Assembly: GCF_022759505.1 (NCBI RefSeq)
Contig: NZ_CP094289.1
Span: forward strand, 2,108,001-2,172,000
DNA: 64,000 bases
From: Georgenia sp. TF02-10
Lineage (GTDB): Bacteria > Actinomycetota > Actinomycetes > Actinomycetales > Actinomycetaceae
Direction: 5' to 3'
The number at the start of each line of letters is the position of its first letter. The first letter of the stretch is position 1. This document shows, in pieces, positions 43,877 through 52,911 of this stretch. The notes below the pieces were generated by a model. The model was not told the DNA's origin. It searched no databases and saw only the letters and a program-made list of their open reading frames with translations. Made by a program: the position numbers and the translations under genes.

Positions 43877-43901
43877 TGGTGGGCGATACTGGGATCGAAC
43901 C
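43877..43901 (-). other. tRNA 3'-end fragment, probable attachment site
   Basis: The minus strand reads GGTTCGATCCCAGTATCG then CCCACCA: the T-loop half, the 3' acceptor strand ATCGCCC, the discriminator A and CCA of a tRNA. From memory it is close to actinobacterial tRNA-Val (acceptor GGGCGAT). Only these 25 bases are present; the adjoining sequence does not form the D or anticodon arms. Such fragments mark the end of an element integrated in a tRNA gene. Confidence 0.6.
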
Positions 43902-45231
43902 TGATACCTGTAGCCCGCTCACCTGCATCTTTGCTGCCTCTGGAACCTCCGTGGGCCCCTGGTGGGCCTACGTCTCGGATCGTTACCGAGCGCGAAGTCG
44001 CCGGACTGGTGTTCCCACGCACAGTGTGCGCTAGAACTGTTCCCAGTCTACCGCGGAGACTCGGACCGGTCAGAATTGATCCTACGACCCCTGGCGGATT
44101 CGGACGGATCCGAGTCGCCACCACGTGTCTCGGGAACTTGCGGATTCCCTTGTGATCACAGGGAACCGGACGGTTCACTCACTCTGAGTGTAGTTGGTTG
44201 GCGGGGGTCGCTAACGGTTGATTGCGATGGCTAAGCGGTAGGTCATGCCTTCCACCGAGCAGGCTTCGCCCGGCCGCCCTCGGGGCGGTAGACCCCCGCA
44301 CACCGCTCCCCCGTCACCGCTCAAGCCGCACTGTCAGCCGACCTGCGGGTTTACCGAGCCCTTCGAAAGACGGTGCGGCGCGGCAGGGAGCTCGCAGCTC
44401 TCCTCACCTGACTCCCGCCGGTTTTCCAACCCCCGACCTTCTCGGAGGGGTTCGCAGTACTTGGCGCTCCGCGGAATCCTCTGGTCCGTCAGCCGATTCC
44501 TGCGTGGCTGACCTGCCGAACCGCAGCATATCAACAATCTTGACCTCGTCCGGAGCTCCGCCCGGGCGGTCGCCGCCAGTTCGCACTCGTCGTCAACGGT
44601 GGGCCAGAGGCCCGTGGAACACTCGCGGAATCGGCGCTCGCGTGGAATTTCGCGTGGAACCACTCGTTCGCACGGCGGACAGGTCGCAGCTTCGCTCGGG
44701 GCGCTACTGAAGCGCGCCGCACGCGCACGTCGCCGCGCCAGCACAACGGGCAAGACGAATGGCACCACCTCTCAGCCGACCACTGAGAGCAACAGACCAA
44801 GGACCGGCGACGCCGAGCCGACGACCGCCGACCAGAGGGTCTGAAGCGTCGAAAGATACAGCGTTCCCTTCCCCCGACGGCTGAGGGTCTCGTCCCGCCG
44901 CCCCCAGTCAAGGGTGTTTCGCGTCACTGTGTGATGCGCCTACGCCGCACCCCCGGCAAGGGGCGGTGGCACGCGAAGGGGGGCGGCTATCGGAGAAGGG
45001 AGAAGACCGGAGAGCAGAAGCGCTCACGCGCGGGGAGCTCAGCTCTAGTCGTCGATCGGTTCGATGAGCTGCGGGCCGTTGTTGCGAACGTTCCCGACCG
45101 CTTTGCCGACCGGGGGTGGCACCCAGGTGCGGCTCGGGGATAGCGGCGACCAGCTCTCGGAGATCGGCGAGATCCGTGATGCTCGAGTTGAGCCAGTCCG
45201 TCTCGAGACAGGGGGATGCGGGGTGTAGTCA
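43902..45231. other. 1.3-kb segment without recognisable genes
   Basis: Only short unsupported frames occur on either strand. Near 45040-45200 the minus strand carries protein-like fragments in two frames (LNSSITDLADLRELVAAIPE, then VGKAVGNVRNNGPQLIEPID before a stop at about 45045). This suggests the tail of a frameshifted gene cut by the IS21 remnant. I see no structured RNA or array. Confidence 0.4.
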
Positions 45232-46455
45232 GTGGAGGACTGGGCTGAGATCCGTCGGCTGCACCGGGCAGAGGGGATACCGATCATGGCGATCGCCAGG
45301 ATGCTGGGGATCTCAAGGAACACCGTGCGCTCGGCGCTGTCGTCGACCGCACACCGAAGTACGAACGAAGACCGACCGGCTCGGCGGTCGACCTGTTCGA
45401 GCCGGCGATCCGGGATCTGTTGCGGGCCTATCCGCGGATGCCGGCGACGGCGATCGCCGAGCGGGTGGGCTGGCAGCGGGGCATGACGGTTTTCAGCGAC
45501 CGGGTGCGCGAGCTGCGCCCGGCCCACCTGCCGCCCGACCCGGCCTCGCGCACGGCCTATGCGGCCGCGGAGCTGGCACAGTTCGACTTCTGGTTCCCGC
45601 CGGTGACCATCCCGGTCGGCTATGGCCAGCATCGCGAGGCCAAGCGGCTGCCGGTCATGACCATGGTCTGCGGCTACTCCCGCTGGGCAGCCGGGATGCT
45701 GATCCCCTCGCCCGACGCCCAGGACCTCCTGCTGCAGCAGCTGGGAGCGGTCCCACGCGCGCTGGTCTGAGACGGAGAGGGCGCGGTGGGACGCTGGCGC
45801 ACCGCGCCAACCCGAACTCACTGCCGACTATCAGGCCTTCCGCGGGGTACTGGGCGCCAAGGTGGTGATCTGCAAACCGGCCGACCCGGAGGCAAGGACA
45901 TAGTCGAGCGCCTGCACGACTACCTCGAGCGGCCCTTCCTGCCCGGGCGCAGGTTCAGCTCCCCGGCGGACTTCAAAGCCCAGCTGACCGGGTTCTTCGC
46001 CCGGGCCAACCGACGGCAGATGCGGGTGCTAAGCAGCGCCCCGGCCGACCGGCTGGCCGCCGACCTGGCCGCGATGCTCCCGCTGCCACCGGTTCCTCCG
46101 CAGGTCGGATGGCATCACTCGACGCGGCTGCCGCGCGATCACTACATCCGTCTGGACGCCAACGACTACTCGGTGCACCCCTCGGCGATCGGGCGACGGA
46201 CCTACATCCACGCCAACCTGGACCGCATCTGGGCCACCTGCGAGGGAGCGATCGTGGCCGACCACGAACGCCTCTGGGCCCGCCACCAGACAACCACCGA
46301 CTACAAGCACCTCGTGGCCGCGAAGCGGCTGCCGCCGCGGACGGGCCGACCTGCTGGCCCTACTCCCCGACGCGGCCACCGGTGAGGTCGTCGAGATCCG
46401 AGCACTGAGCGACTACGACGGCGCCCTGGGCCTGGTCGATGAGGAGGCCGGCTGA
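45232..46455 (+). pseudogene. istA: istA-like IS21 transposase, multiply broken
   Basis: The N-terminal HTH (VEDWAEIRRLHRAEGIPIMA) is followed by a frameshift near 45350, then DLFEPAIRDLLRAYPRMPAT and the transposase core (AQFDFWFPPVTIPVGYGQHR). A TGG-to-TGA nonsense change at 45768-45770 breaks ALV-W-DGEGAVGRW. Further frameshifts near 45895 and 46345 separate KPADPEA from IVERLHDYLERPFLPGR, and that from DLLALLPDAATGEVVEIRAL. It ends at the TGA at 46453-46455. This is a clear pseudogene. Confidence 0.9.
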
Positions 46456-46659
46456 TGGGCACCGCCCCCAGCACCGGGGAGGGACGCATCCGCGCCGCCC
46501 GCTTCCCGGCCCGCAAGTCCCTGGAGGACTTCGACTACGACCACGCCCGCGGCCTCAAACGCGAGACCATCGCCCACCTGGGCGCCCTGGACTTCGTCCT
46601 AGCCAAGGAGAACGTGATCCTGCTCGGCCCGCCGGGTACCGGCAAGACCCACCTGGCCC
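46455..46659 (+). pseudogene. istB: istB-like IS21 ATPase, truncated
   Basis: Begins MGTAPSTGEGRIRAARFPAR, continues with DYDHARGLKRETIAHLGALD, and reaches Walker A LLGPPGTGKTHLA. Similarity ends there: the remaining ~180 residues including Walker B are missing. The junction adjoins a small hairpin (CCACCTCC-CACTT-GGAGGT). From 46660 to 47009 I recognise nothing. Confidence 0.85.
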
Positions 46660-47009
46660 ACCACCTCCCACTTGGAGGTCCTGGAGGCCGCCCCTCGTTG
46701 TCACCGCCGAGGCGCAGGCTGCCTGCTGACACCGGAGGCGCTCGCCTGGGACGCGGACCGTGGCCACTGGCAGCGGGTCCTTGGTTCGAGATCCCGCGTA
46801 GCCGCGTCCAAGTGCCCGTGGCGTGCCTATCGCGGTCACTGCCCGGGTCGAGTGGAAGCGCGACAGCATCGAGTTGCGGGCGAGGTCGCCGGGACGCTGG
46901 TCGCACGGATTCCGCTCGTTGATCTTCGCCAACGGCTCCGGTAGACGATCCTCGACCGGGGCACAGCGTCGGCATCTGGAACGGTCTGAAGAATCCGTTC
47001 GCCATCGCG

Positions 47010-47183
47010 TCAGTACCAAACGACAGAACCGGTCGAGACCTGCACAGCACCGATGCCAATGATCGCACCGAACATGAGGACCAACATCGCCGCGTGGGTC
47101 AATCACCGTCGGCCCCGTACCAAGGTTAACGCCATAGCGACGGACAACGCGTAGACCACTGTGTCGGTGAGCGTCCACGTCAC
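47010..47183 (-). pseudogene. small membrane protein with an in-frame TGA
   Basis: From GTG 47183 the frame reads VTWTLTDTVVYALSVAMALT to RGRR, meets TGA at 47105-47103, then continues LTHAAMLVLMFGAIIGIGAV to a stop at 47010. Both halves are hydrophobic and in one frame, as expected for a ~57-residue two-helix membrane protein with a TGG-to-TGA change. It lies just downstream of the M23 peptidase gene on the same strand. The family is unknown. Confidence 0.45.
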
Positions 47184-47225
47184 CGCGGCAGGTCCGGATA
47201 GATCGCGGGGCAGACGGCTTACCTG

Positions 47226-48230
47226 TTACAGCTGGCCGACGTCGACGGCTCCCTGTTCCTGGAGCCAGGTGAGGGGGTTCACCGTGGAGAGCTGGTCGTC
47301 GGTGTGGACCTCAAGATGCAGGTGCGGGCCGGTGGAGTTCCCGTTGTTACCCACCCCCGCGATCACCTGGCCCGCTTCGACGGCTTGCCCGGGCTCGACG
47401 TAGAGGCCAGAGGCGTACATGTGGTTGTACCAGGTGTACACCATCTGATCCTCGATCTCGTGCTCGATGATGATGAGCATGCTCGACCGGCCCGCGCGTC
47501 CCTGCCCGACATAGGTCACGACGCCGTCGGCGACGGCGTGGATAGGGGTACCCAGGGGCGCTGCCAGGTCGACGCCGTAATGGAACTGCGCGCCCCCGCC
47601 GAACGGGTTCTGCCGCGCGCCATACCTCGAGGTGATCCGGTAATTGCCTTCGGCCAACGGCATGACAACCCGTTGGCGTGCAGGCACTAGCGCCGCGGCC
47701 ATGCCATTGGCGGTGGGGCTGCCGTCTGCCGCTAGGAGTGACCGCTCTGCGGCGCGCGAGGCTCGGACCGCCGCCGCCATCTCTCGCTCGGCGGGCCGAT
47801 CGAGTATTGCCGAAGTAGCACTGGCCGACTCCAGCGCGAAACGGTCCGCTGCACCGTGAAGAGCATCCAGGGCACTTATCTCCGCAGGCACAACGACGGC
47901 ATCGGGGATGACCACCTCGGCCTGGGGGGATGACACGCTCACTGGAGCAGCCACGAATGCCACAGCACCCAAAGCCGAGGCAAGTGACGTCAGCGCACCG
48001 CGCCGCCGAACGGGCCGGCGACGAGTACGCAGGTCCTTCCTGCGTACTCGCTGTGGCGGCTCGGACCTCACGGCCTGCGCACGACTCGTGTCGGAACCGC
48101 GGTGCAGGTCCCGCCTGCGCGGATGCTCGACCGCCACTGCGGCGCCTGCCGCCCCTCCAGTCACCTGCTGGCTCGCCTGGCGCAACTCACGACGAGTAGG
48201 ACGCAGTCCCTGCGCTGGCATGTGAGGCAC
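47226..48230 (-). CDS. M23-family peptidase (LysM-free endopeptidase)
   Basis: A 334-aa secreted or membrane-anchored cell-wall hydrolase. A long basic N-terminus precedes a hydrophobic segment (LTSLASALGAVAFVAAPVSV, about residues 80-100). A helical stalk follows, then the M23 domain with RYGARQNPFGGGAQFHYGVD (first zinc ligands) and TGPHLHLEVH (HxH). The zinc site looks intact. GTG 48230 has AGAAGGAG about 10 bases upstream. The promoter region carries the 11-bp-spaced heptamers also found ahead of lgt and the copper operon, so it may answer to the adjacent two-component system. Confidence 0.88.
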   Translation of the reverse strand: MPHMPAQGLRPTRRELRQASQQVTGGAAGAAVAVEHPRRRDLHRGSDTSRAQAVRSEPPQRVRRKDLRTRRRPVRRRGALTSLASALGAVAFVAAPVSVSSPQAEVVIPDAVVVPAEISALDALHGAADRFALESASATSAILDRPAEREMAAAVRASRAAERSLLAADGSPTANGMAAALVPARQRVVMPLAEGNYRITSRYGARQNPFGGGAQFHYGVDLAAPLGTPIHAVADGVVTYVGQGRAGRSSMLIIIEHEIEDQMVYTWYNHMYASGLYVEPGQAVEAGQVIAGVGNNGNSTGPHLHLEVHTDDQLSTVNPLTWLQEQGAVDVGQL

Positions 48231-48353
48231 GCTCAAGAAGCTCCTTCTGCGGACACAGCACGGCCGCAGAAGGCCGGGCAAGATCTCACGGGCGGTTCAG
48301 TCTGAGCACCACGTTACGTTCGGTTCAGCGCCCGAAGTGACAACCTCCCGATC

Positions 48354-48371
48354 TCTTCATTGAACCTTCAC
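48354..48371. promoter_or_regulatory. candidate response-regulator site upstream of the M23 gene
   Basis: TCTTCAT at 48354 and CCTTCAC at 48365, start-to-start distance 11 bp. The same arrangement occurs at 53789-53806 and 53931-53948. One helical turn between half-sites is typical of OmpR/PhoB-class dimers. Confidence 0.5.
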
Positions 48372-48496
48372 TTCGGTGTCGTAGTCCGCCCACGCCGCAA
48401 ACCTGGTGACACCGCAACTGATTCTCGCCACCGAGACGAAGGAGCCACGCGACAGGAACCGAAAACGAGCGTCACACACGGTGGCGGGCGCTGGAT

Positions 48497-48580
48497 GCGC
48501 GAGTCGTCGCCCGCTACCGGGACCGCTGGTCCATCACCACCACCGACCCTCTTGGGCCACAGGTGGAGGAAGGTCTCAGG
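48497..48580 (+). pseudogene. possible conjugative relaxase C-terminal fragment
   Basis: A short frame reads RVVARYRDRWSITTTDPLGP. The YRDRW-I-PLGP pattern is common near the C-terminus of actinobacterial MobF/TraA relaxases. It stops soon after, and the rest of 48230-48947 shows no gene. It is a weak but suggestive trace of a former conjugative element. Confidence 0.35.
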
Positions 48581-48947
48581 GGGACGATTACAGCGCCGCA
48601 GGCGCGGCGCTAACCACGATGCGGGCCGCCACACGTGACGGGCGAGTCCTCGTCACGGCGTCGGAGCATAAGCATGAACCCGAGCTCGCTTCTGCGGAGC
48701 GCCTCGCCCAAGCTCGCGAGAGGCTCTCCCCGGCGACAGCAGCAGGGCCGTTAACGTCGGCGGGACCACCCGCCCACCCGCGGTGCCCCCAGCCGCGGCG
48801 GTCGCCAGCTGTAACCCACCGATGGCTCGTCGGGACCGCCTGGCTGGCCCTTGAAGCGCGGGATGAGCAGCCATCAGGCTTGCGACTTTCCCGGGTTTGT
48901 GGACAGATTCGCAGTGGTTTTTAGGTCGCTTCGCGCGTAGTTTCGGC

Positions 48948-49324
48948 ATGAAATCCAATGTGGTTGCCACGCACGCCGACGCCACCAGGCTCGACATCCA
49001 CGACCTGGTGCGGATACTCAACGAGAACGTGGGCACCTCGGTCGTGCAGGCGATGACCGGCACCAAAGACCGGGGCCAGCCCGCCAGGTGGCCCGCCCCG
49101 ACGGCCCCGAGCCGCGTCTGAAGACCGTCAACCAGCTGCGACTGGGCTACCGCGTCTGGCACCTTATGGCGCAGGCGGAAGGGCCTGACGTCGCCCTGAC
49201 CTGGCTGGTAGGCGCCAACCCGCGCCTCGGGGAGACGACCCCCGTTTCCGCGGTGCGCGACCTCAAGAGCGCCGAGGTCATCGGCGCCGCCTTGGCCTTC
49301 ATCGACGGCTCCCCGGCGGCGTGA
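48948..49324 (+). pseudogene. Xre/MbcA/ParS-type antitoxin, frameshifted
   Basis: ATG 48948 starts MKSNVVATHADATRLDIHDL and runs to MTGTKDRGQPARW. A one-base deletion near 49090 shifts the frame to ARPDGPEPRLKTVNQLRLGY then VALTWLVGANPRLGETTPVS, ending at the TGA 49322-49324. The second half is the DUF2384 toxin-binding domain. It lies just before a RES-domain remnant, the usual partner. Confidence 0.75.
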
Positions 49325-49760
49325 GCACCGCTCCACGTGCCCGGGTTTGTCCCCGCACCGGGGCTCTATCTCGTTCCGCACGCCGGACAGGACGGGTGTC
49401 GCGTCGCCCAGGAGCGTTACACCCGCTCGGGCGAGATCCTGGCCGTGCGCGTCAACGAGCACGTCGGACCGCTCCCTGCGGAGCTGCCCGACCGGCGCGG
49501 CCGCGCTTCGACACCATCGGGCGCACCGTCTATTTCGCCGAGCGGGCCACCACCGCGTTTCTCTAGGACTTCCGGGCCGCCCGAGTCGCCCTGCAGGCCC
49601 GACGCTGACGCCATCGGCATGAGCGTGGAGGACTACATCACCGCGGTCCGCGATCAGGCCGTAGCCAACGGCCGCGAACACCCGTGGGCGTCAGCTCGGC
49701 GGGAGTGTGGCGCTCGTCGCGCTCCACGCCTCTCGCCGTTCGAGCTGCGGTAGCAGTTCG
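49321..49760 (+). pseudogene. RES-domain toxin, multiply frameshifted
   Basis: GTG 49321 overlaps the antitoxin stop. Fragments in different frames give GFVPAPGLYLVP, then RFDTIGRTVYFAERATTAFL (the RES-type RFD...YFAE segment), an in-frame TAG, and DADAIGMSVEDYITAVRDQA. RES toxins degrade NAD+. This copy is dead. From 49760 to 50000 I see only decayed sequence. Confidence 0.65.
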
Positions 49761-50000
49761 GGGATGGGGACGTGCGGACGACTTCTGGGAGGCAGCCGCG
49801 CAGGCCCTGGCTCCCGCGTGGTAGTCCCTCGGTTTTCAGCGGCTCGGTGGGCACCTCTTCGCGCTCGACCCGGCCACGACCCCGCGCTGGACCACGCGAT
49901 GGCCGCCTTCGGCGCGCAGCTCAACGCTGCATAACCCCAGCGCGCCGGCTGCCTTGCTCTCGGAGCGGTATCCGGCTCCCATCACCAGGTCATCCACCAC

Positions 50001-50026
50001 GGTAACGGCGTAATAGCGGCGTTACC
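50001..50026. promoter_or_regulatory. inverted repeat upstream of the VanY-like gene
   Basis: GGTAACG (50001-50007) and CGTTACC (50020-50026) form a perfect dyad with a 12-bp spacer, about 90 bp before the ATG at 50117. It is a plausible operator for this peptidase-RR-HK unit. Confidence 0.4.
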
Positions 50027-50116
50027 TGCCCCCGGGCAGTGCGATTGGAGGCTGGCTTTCGCTAATGAAAACGTGATTGACGTCGATAGAAGCAGTAGGC
50101 GACGAACGGAGCATCG

Positions 50117-50713
50117 ATGGACGGGATCCTCGCCATCTCTCAGCGCATGGCACAGATCGAGGCGACCCTCAGCCTGATCTCGGTCCCGCGCGTACGGCCA
50201 GGCGCAGGCTCTGGCACGGCATTCTCCGAGGTCCTTGCCAGCGCCGTCGCCGACACTGCCCCGACTTCGGCTGCCGGCACCTCCAACCTTGGAGGGTCTC
50301 GGTTCCAGGTCAACGCTGACGGCGTGCCGGTCGATCTCGCGGCCTACGGCAACGGCCGCATCCCCCGTGAGGCTCTCGAACCGGTGGGCGCCACCGGCCA
50401 CCGACTCTGGGCGCCCGCCGCCCAGTCGTTCGAGAGGCTCCTGTCGGCAGCTGCGGCCGAGGGCGTAGCCATCGGCGTCACCGACTCCTACCGCTCCTAC
50501 GACGTGCAGGTCGACGTCGTGCGGCGCAAGGGCCTGTACTCGCAGGGCGGCCTGGGCGCCAAGCCGGGCACTAGCCAGCACGGCTGGGGAATGGCCGTGG
50601 ACCTGGACCTGGACGCATCAGCGCAGGCATGGATGCGCACAAACGCCGCACGGTTCGGGTTCGTCGAGGACACCCCGCGCGAGCCCTGGCACTGGGCGTT
50701 CCAACCCTCCTGA
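50117..50713 (+). CDS. M15B/VanY-type D-alanyl-D-alanine carboxypeptidase
   Basis: A 198-aa peptidase. The zinc-site motifs are present: TDSYRSYDVQV, GTSQHGWGMAVDL (SxHxxGxAxD) and EPWHWAF. It should cut the terminal D-Ala of peptidoglycan precursors or related peptides. No convincing signal peptide is visible, although the first ~20 residues are mildly hydrophobic; it may need another export route. ATG 50117 has ACGGAG 5 bases upstream. It precedes the two-component system on the same strand, a VanY-with-regulators arrangement. Confidence 0.88.
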   Translation: MDGILAISQRMAQIEATLSLISVPRVRPGAGSGTAFSEVLASAVADTAPTSAAGTSNLGGSRFQVNADGVPVDLAAYGNGRIPREALEPVGATGHRLWAPAAQSFERLLSAAAAEGVAIGVTDSYRSYDVQVDVVRRKGLYSQGGLGAKPGTSQHGWGMAVDLDLDASAQAWMRTNAARFGFVEDTPREPWHWAFQPS

Positions 50714-50869
50714 CGCTGGGACATGCACCCGGGCGCGAGAGCAGCCGTGATGCTCACGCCCTGTCGCGTCTGGTGTCCAGGGCAACTCGCGCGTCGAGTA
50801 GCTGCCCTGGCAGGCGCTTGTGCCGCGAGCCTGGTACCGATGGCCACGCCGGCTGTGAGAATGAGGGAC

Positions 50870-51583
50870 ATGACTTCGGCCCCTACTGATGTGAACCTGC
50901 CCCGCGTGCTCGTCGTCGATGACGAAGCCCCACTGGCCCGACTGGTCGCCGGCTACCTGGAACGGCACGGCTTCGAGGTTCAGGTCACCGGGGACGGCAG
51001 CGACGCGATCGCCCGGGCCCGGCAGTGGCACCCGGGCGTGATCGTCCTCGACCTCGGGCTCCCCGGCGCCGACGGCATCGAGGTCTGCCGCACCGTGCGC
51101 ACGTTCTCCGACTGCTACATCATCATGCTCACCGCCCGCGTGGAGGAGGTCGACAAGCTCATCGGGCTCTCGGTCGGCGCCGATGACTACGTCACCAAGC
51201 CCTTCAGCCCACGCGAGCTCGTCGCCCGGGTGCGGGCCATGCTGCGCCGCCCACGCCAGGACACCGGGCCGCACGGCGCCGGCGCGTCGTTCGGGCCCTT
51301 GAGCATCGACCTCTTGGGCCGCGAGGCGTTCGTCGACGGGGAGCCCGTGGCGCTGACCCGCACCGAGTTCGACGTCCTCGCGGCCCTGGCGTCCCGCCCC
51401 AACATGGCCTTCTCCCGCCGTCAGCTCATCGAGACGGTGTGGGGACCGGGCTGGGTGGGTGATGAGCACCTCGTCGACGTCCACATCGCGCACCTGCGGC
51501 GCAAACTCGGTGACGACGCCTCCGCGCCCAAGTTCGTCAGGACAGTGCGCGGCGTGGGGTATCGGATGGGCGCCGGGCAGTGA
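50870..51583 (+). CDS. OmpR/PhoB-family response regulator
   Basis: A 237-aa regulator. The receiver domain has RVLVVDDEAPLARLV, the phospho-acceptor in VIVLDLGLPG and the lysine in DDYVTKPFSPREL. The C-terminal winged helix is LTRTEFDVLAALASRP to VDVHIAHLRRKLG. ATG 50870 with GAGGG upstream gives a standard-length protein. The stop overlaps the kinase start (GTGA). Candidate targets are the 11-bp-spaced heptamers upstream of the M23 gene, lgt and copZ. A copper role is inferred from the partner kinase and the location. Confidence 0.93.
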   Translation: MTSAPTDVNLPRVLVVDDEAPLARLVAGYLERHGFEVQVTGDGSDAIARARQWHPGVIVLDLGLPGADGIEVCRTVRTFSDCYIIMLTARVEEVDKLIGLSVGADDYVTKPFSPRELVARVRAMLRRPRQDTGPHGAGASFGPLSIDLLGREAFVDGEPVALTRTEFDVLAALASRPNMAFSRRQLIETVWGPGWVGDEHLVDVHIAHLRRKLGDDASAPKFVRTVRGVGYRMGAGQ

Positions 51584-52722
51584 GTCCCGCACCGCGCCGC
51601 CGGTGGGGCCTCGGCGCCCGGCTTCTCGCGGCGATCGTCGCCGTCATCCTCGTCGCGGCTGGCACCGCGTGGGCGGTCGCCTCGGCCATCGGCCCGGAGA
51701 TCTTCCACGACCACATGCTCATGGCCCAGCCCTCCGACTCCTCGGTCATCACCCACGCCGAGGAGGCCTTCACCACGGCCTGGACACTCTCGCTGTCCCT
51801 GGCGCTGCTCGCCGCCCTCCTCACCTCGGTCGTCGTGAGCGTCTTCCTCACTCGGCGCATCGCCAGGTCACTCGAGCGGGTGCGGCAGGCCGCCGCCCAG
51901 GTCGCCAGCGGTGACTACGCCGCCCGCGTCCCCGAGATCCACATGGGCACCGAGTTCGACGACCTCGCCGGCGCGTTCAACACCATGGCCGCCGACCTCG
52001 GTGAGATCGAACAGACCCGCACCCGGATGCTCGGCGACCTCGCCCACGAGATGCGCACCCCGGTCGCCACGCTCGACGGCTACCTCGAGGGCATCCTCGA
52101 CGGTGTCGTAGCGGCCGACGAACCAACCCTGGGGATGCTCCGCGAGCAGGCCGCGCGCCTGGCCCGCCTCGCCCAGGACATCACCCTGGTCACCGCCGCC
52201 GGAGAAGGACGCCTGAGCATGCACTGGCAGCCCCTCAAGGTCGGTGCGCTGATCGAGGACGCCGCCGCGCAGGCCGCCGCCATGTTCACCGACGAGGGCG
52301 TCGAGCTGAGGGTCGAGGCCACCGAGGAGGCCCGCCAGACGGTGCTCACGGCCGACCCCGACCGGCTCGGGCAGGTGCTGACCAACCTGCTGGACAACGC
52401 CGTGCGACACACCCCCCACGGCGGCCGGGTGCAGCTCGGCGCACAGCGCACCGGGTCCACGCTGCGCCTGTCGGTGCGCGACAGCGGCAGCGGGATCGCT
52501 GCCGAGCACCTGCCGCACCTCTTCGAGCGCTTCTACCGCGCCGACGCGGCCCGGGACCGCGCCCATGGCGGGTCAGGGATCGGGCTCGCCATCGTCCACT
52601 CCATCGTCCTCGCCCACGGCGGCACTGTGACCGTGGCCAGCGCCGGCCCAGGCCACGGCGCTGTCTTCACCGTCGAGCTGCCCGTCGACGCGGGGCACCG
52701 GCCGCAGCCCCGCTCAGCCTGA
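51580..52722 (+). CDS. sensor histidine kinase, probably copper-responsive
   Basis: A 380-aa kinase. TM1 is near residues 12-35. A short external loop of about 30 residues contains IFHDHMLMAQP, whose His/Met pattern (HDHMxM) is what periplasmic copper sensors use. TM2 (about 66-90) leads to a HAMP domain, the H-box LAHEMRTPVATL, the N-box LTNLLDNAVRHTP, G1 VRDSGSGI and G2 GGSGIGLAI. GTG 51580 is translationally coupled to the regulator. Copper sensing is inference from the loop and the gene neighbourhood. Confidence 0.92.
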   Translation: MSPAPRRRWGLGARLLAAIVAVILVAAGTAWAVASAIGPEIFHDHMLMAQPSDSSVITHAEEAFTTAWTLSLSLALLAALLTSVVVSVFLTRRIARSLERVRQAAAQVASGDYAARVPEIHMGTEFDDLAGAFNTMAADLGEIEQTRTRMLGDLAHEMRTPVATLDGYLEGILDGVVAADEPTLGMLREQAARLARLAQDITLVTAAGEGRLSMHWQPLKVGALIEDAAAQAAAMFTDEGVELRVEATEEARQTVLTADPDRLGQVLTNLLDNAVRHTPHGGRVQLGAQRTGSTLRLSVRDSGSGIAAEHLPHLFERFYRADAARDRAHGGSGIGLAIVHSIVLAHGGTVTVASAGPGHGAVFTVELPVDAGHRPQPRSA

Positions 52723-52885
52723 CGGCGTGGTCTTCCTTGGCAGCTGTCTGCTCTACCAGCTCGTGGGCCGATCGAGTCTCGTCCCGTGCCTCGACGCCGG
52801 GGAAGAGAGCCCTGATGGCCCACACGCCAAGGGTAATGAAGACTAGGCAGATCGTGAGAAGCAGTATCCAAACGTCGATGTCCAT
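52667..52885 (-). CDS. small single-pass membrane protein (72 aa)
   Basis: Starts MDIDVWILLLTICLVFITLG, one clear TM, followed by an acidic then basic cytoplasmic tail ending GAPRRRAARR. ATG 52885 is preceded by GGGAGGACTC. It overlaps the 3' end of the kinase gene antisense by 56 bp and lies just downstream of lgt on the same strand, so it is probably co-transcribed with lgt. The function is unknown. Confidence 0.65.
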   Translation of the reverse strand: MDIDVWILLLTICLVFITLGVWAIRALFPGVEARDETRSAHELVEQTAAKEDHAVRLSGAAAGAPRRRAARR

Positions 52886-52911
52886 GACGAGTCCTCCCTT
52901 TCCCGAGGCGA

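Larger units (their letters stand above)
45232..46659 (+). mobile_element. degenerate IS21-family element
   Basis: Carries istA and istB remnants in the usual order with a one-base TGATG overlap. Both genes are broken and istB is cut off after its Walker A motif. The terminal inverted repeats could not be placed; the element probably starts shortly before 45232. Confidence 0.85.

Noticed and set aside
43860-43980. Complete tRNA gene on the minus strand
   Set aside because: Only the 3' 25 bases match; the expected D-arm, anticodon arm and 5' acceptor strand are absent.
46823-47062. Plus-strand ORF beginning VPIAVTARVEWKRDSIEL
   Set aside because: It is protein-like for about 40 residues only, with no ribosome site and an arginine-rich remainder; not enough to call a gene.
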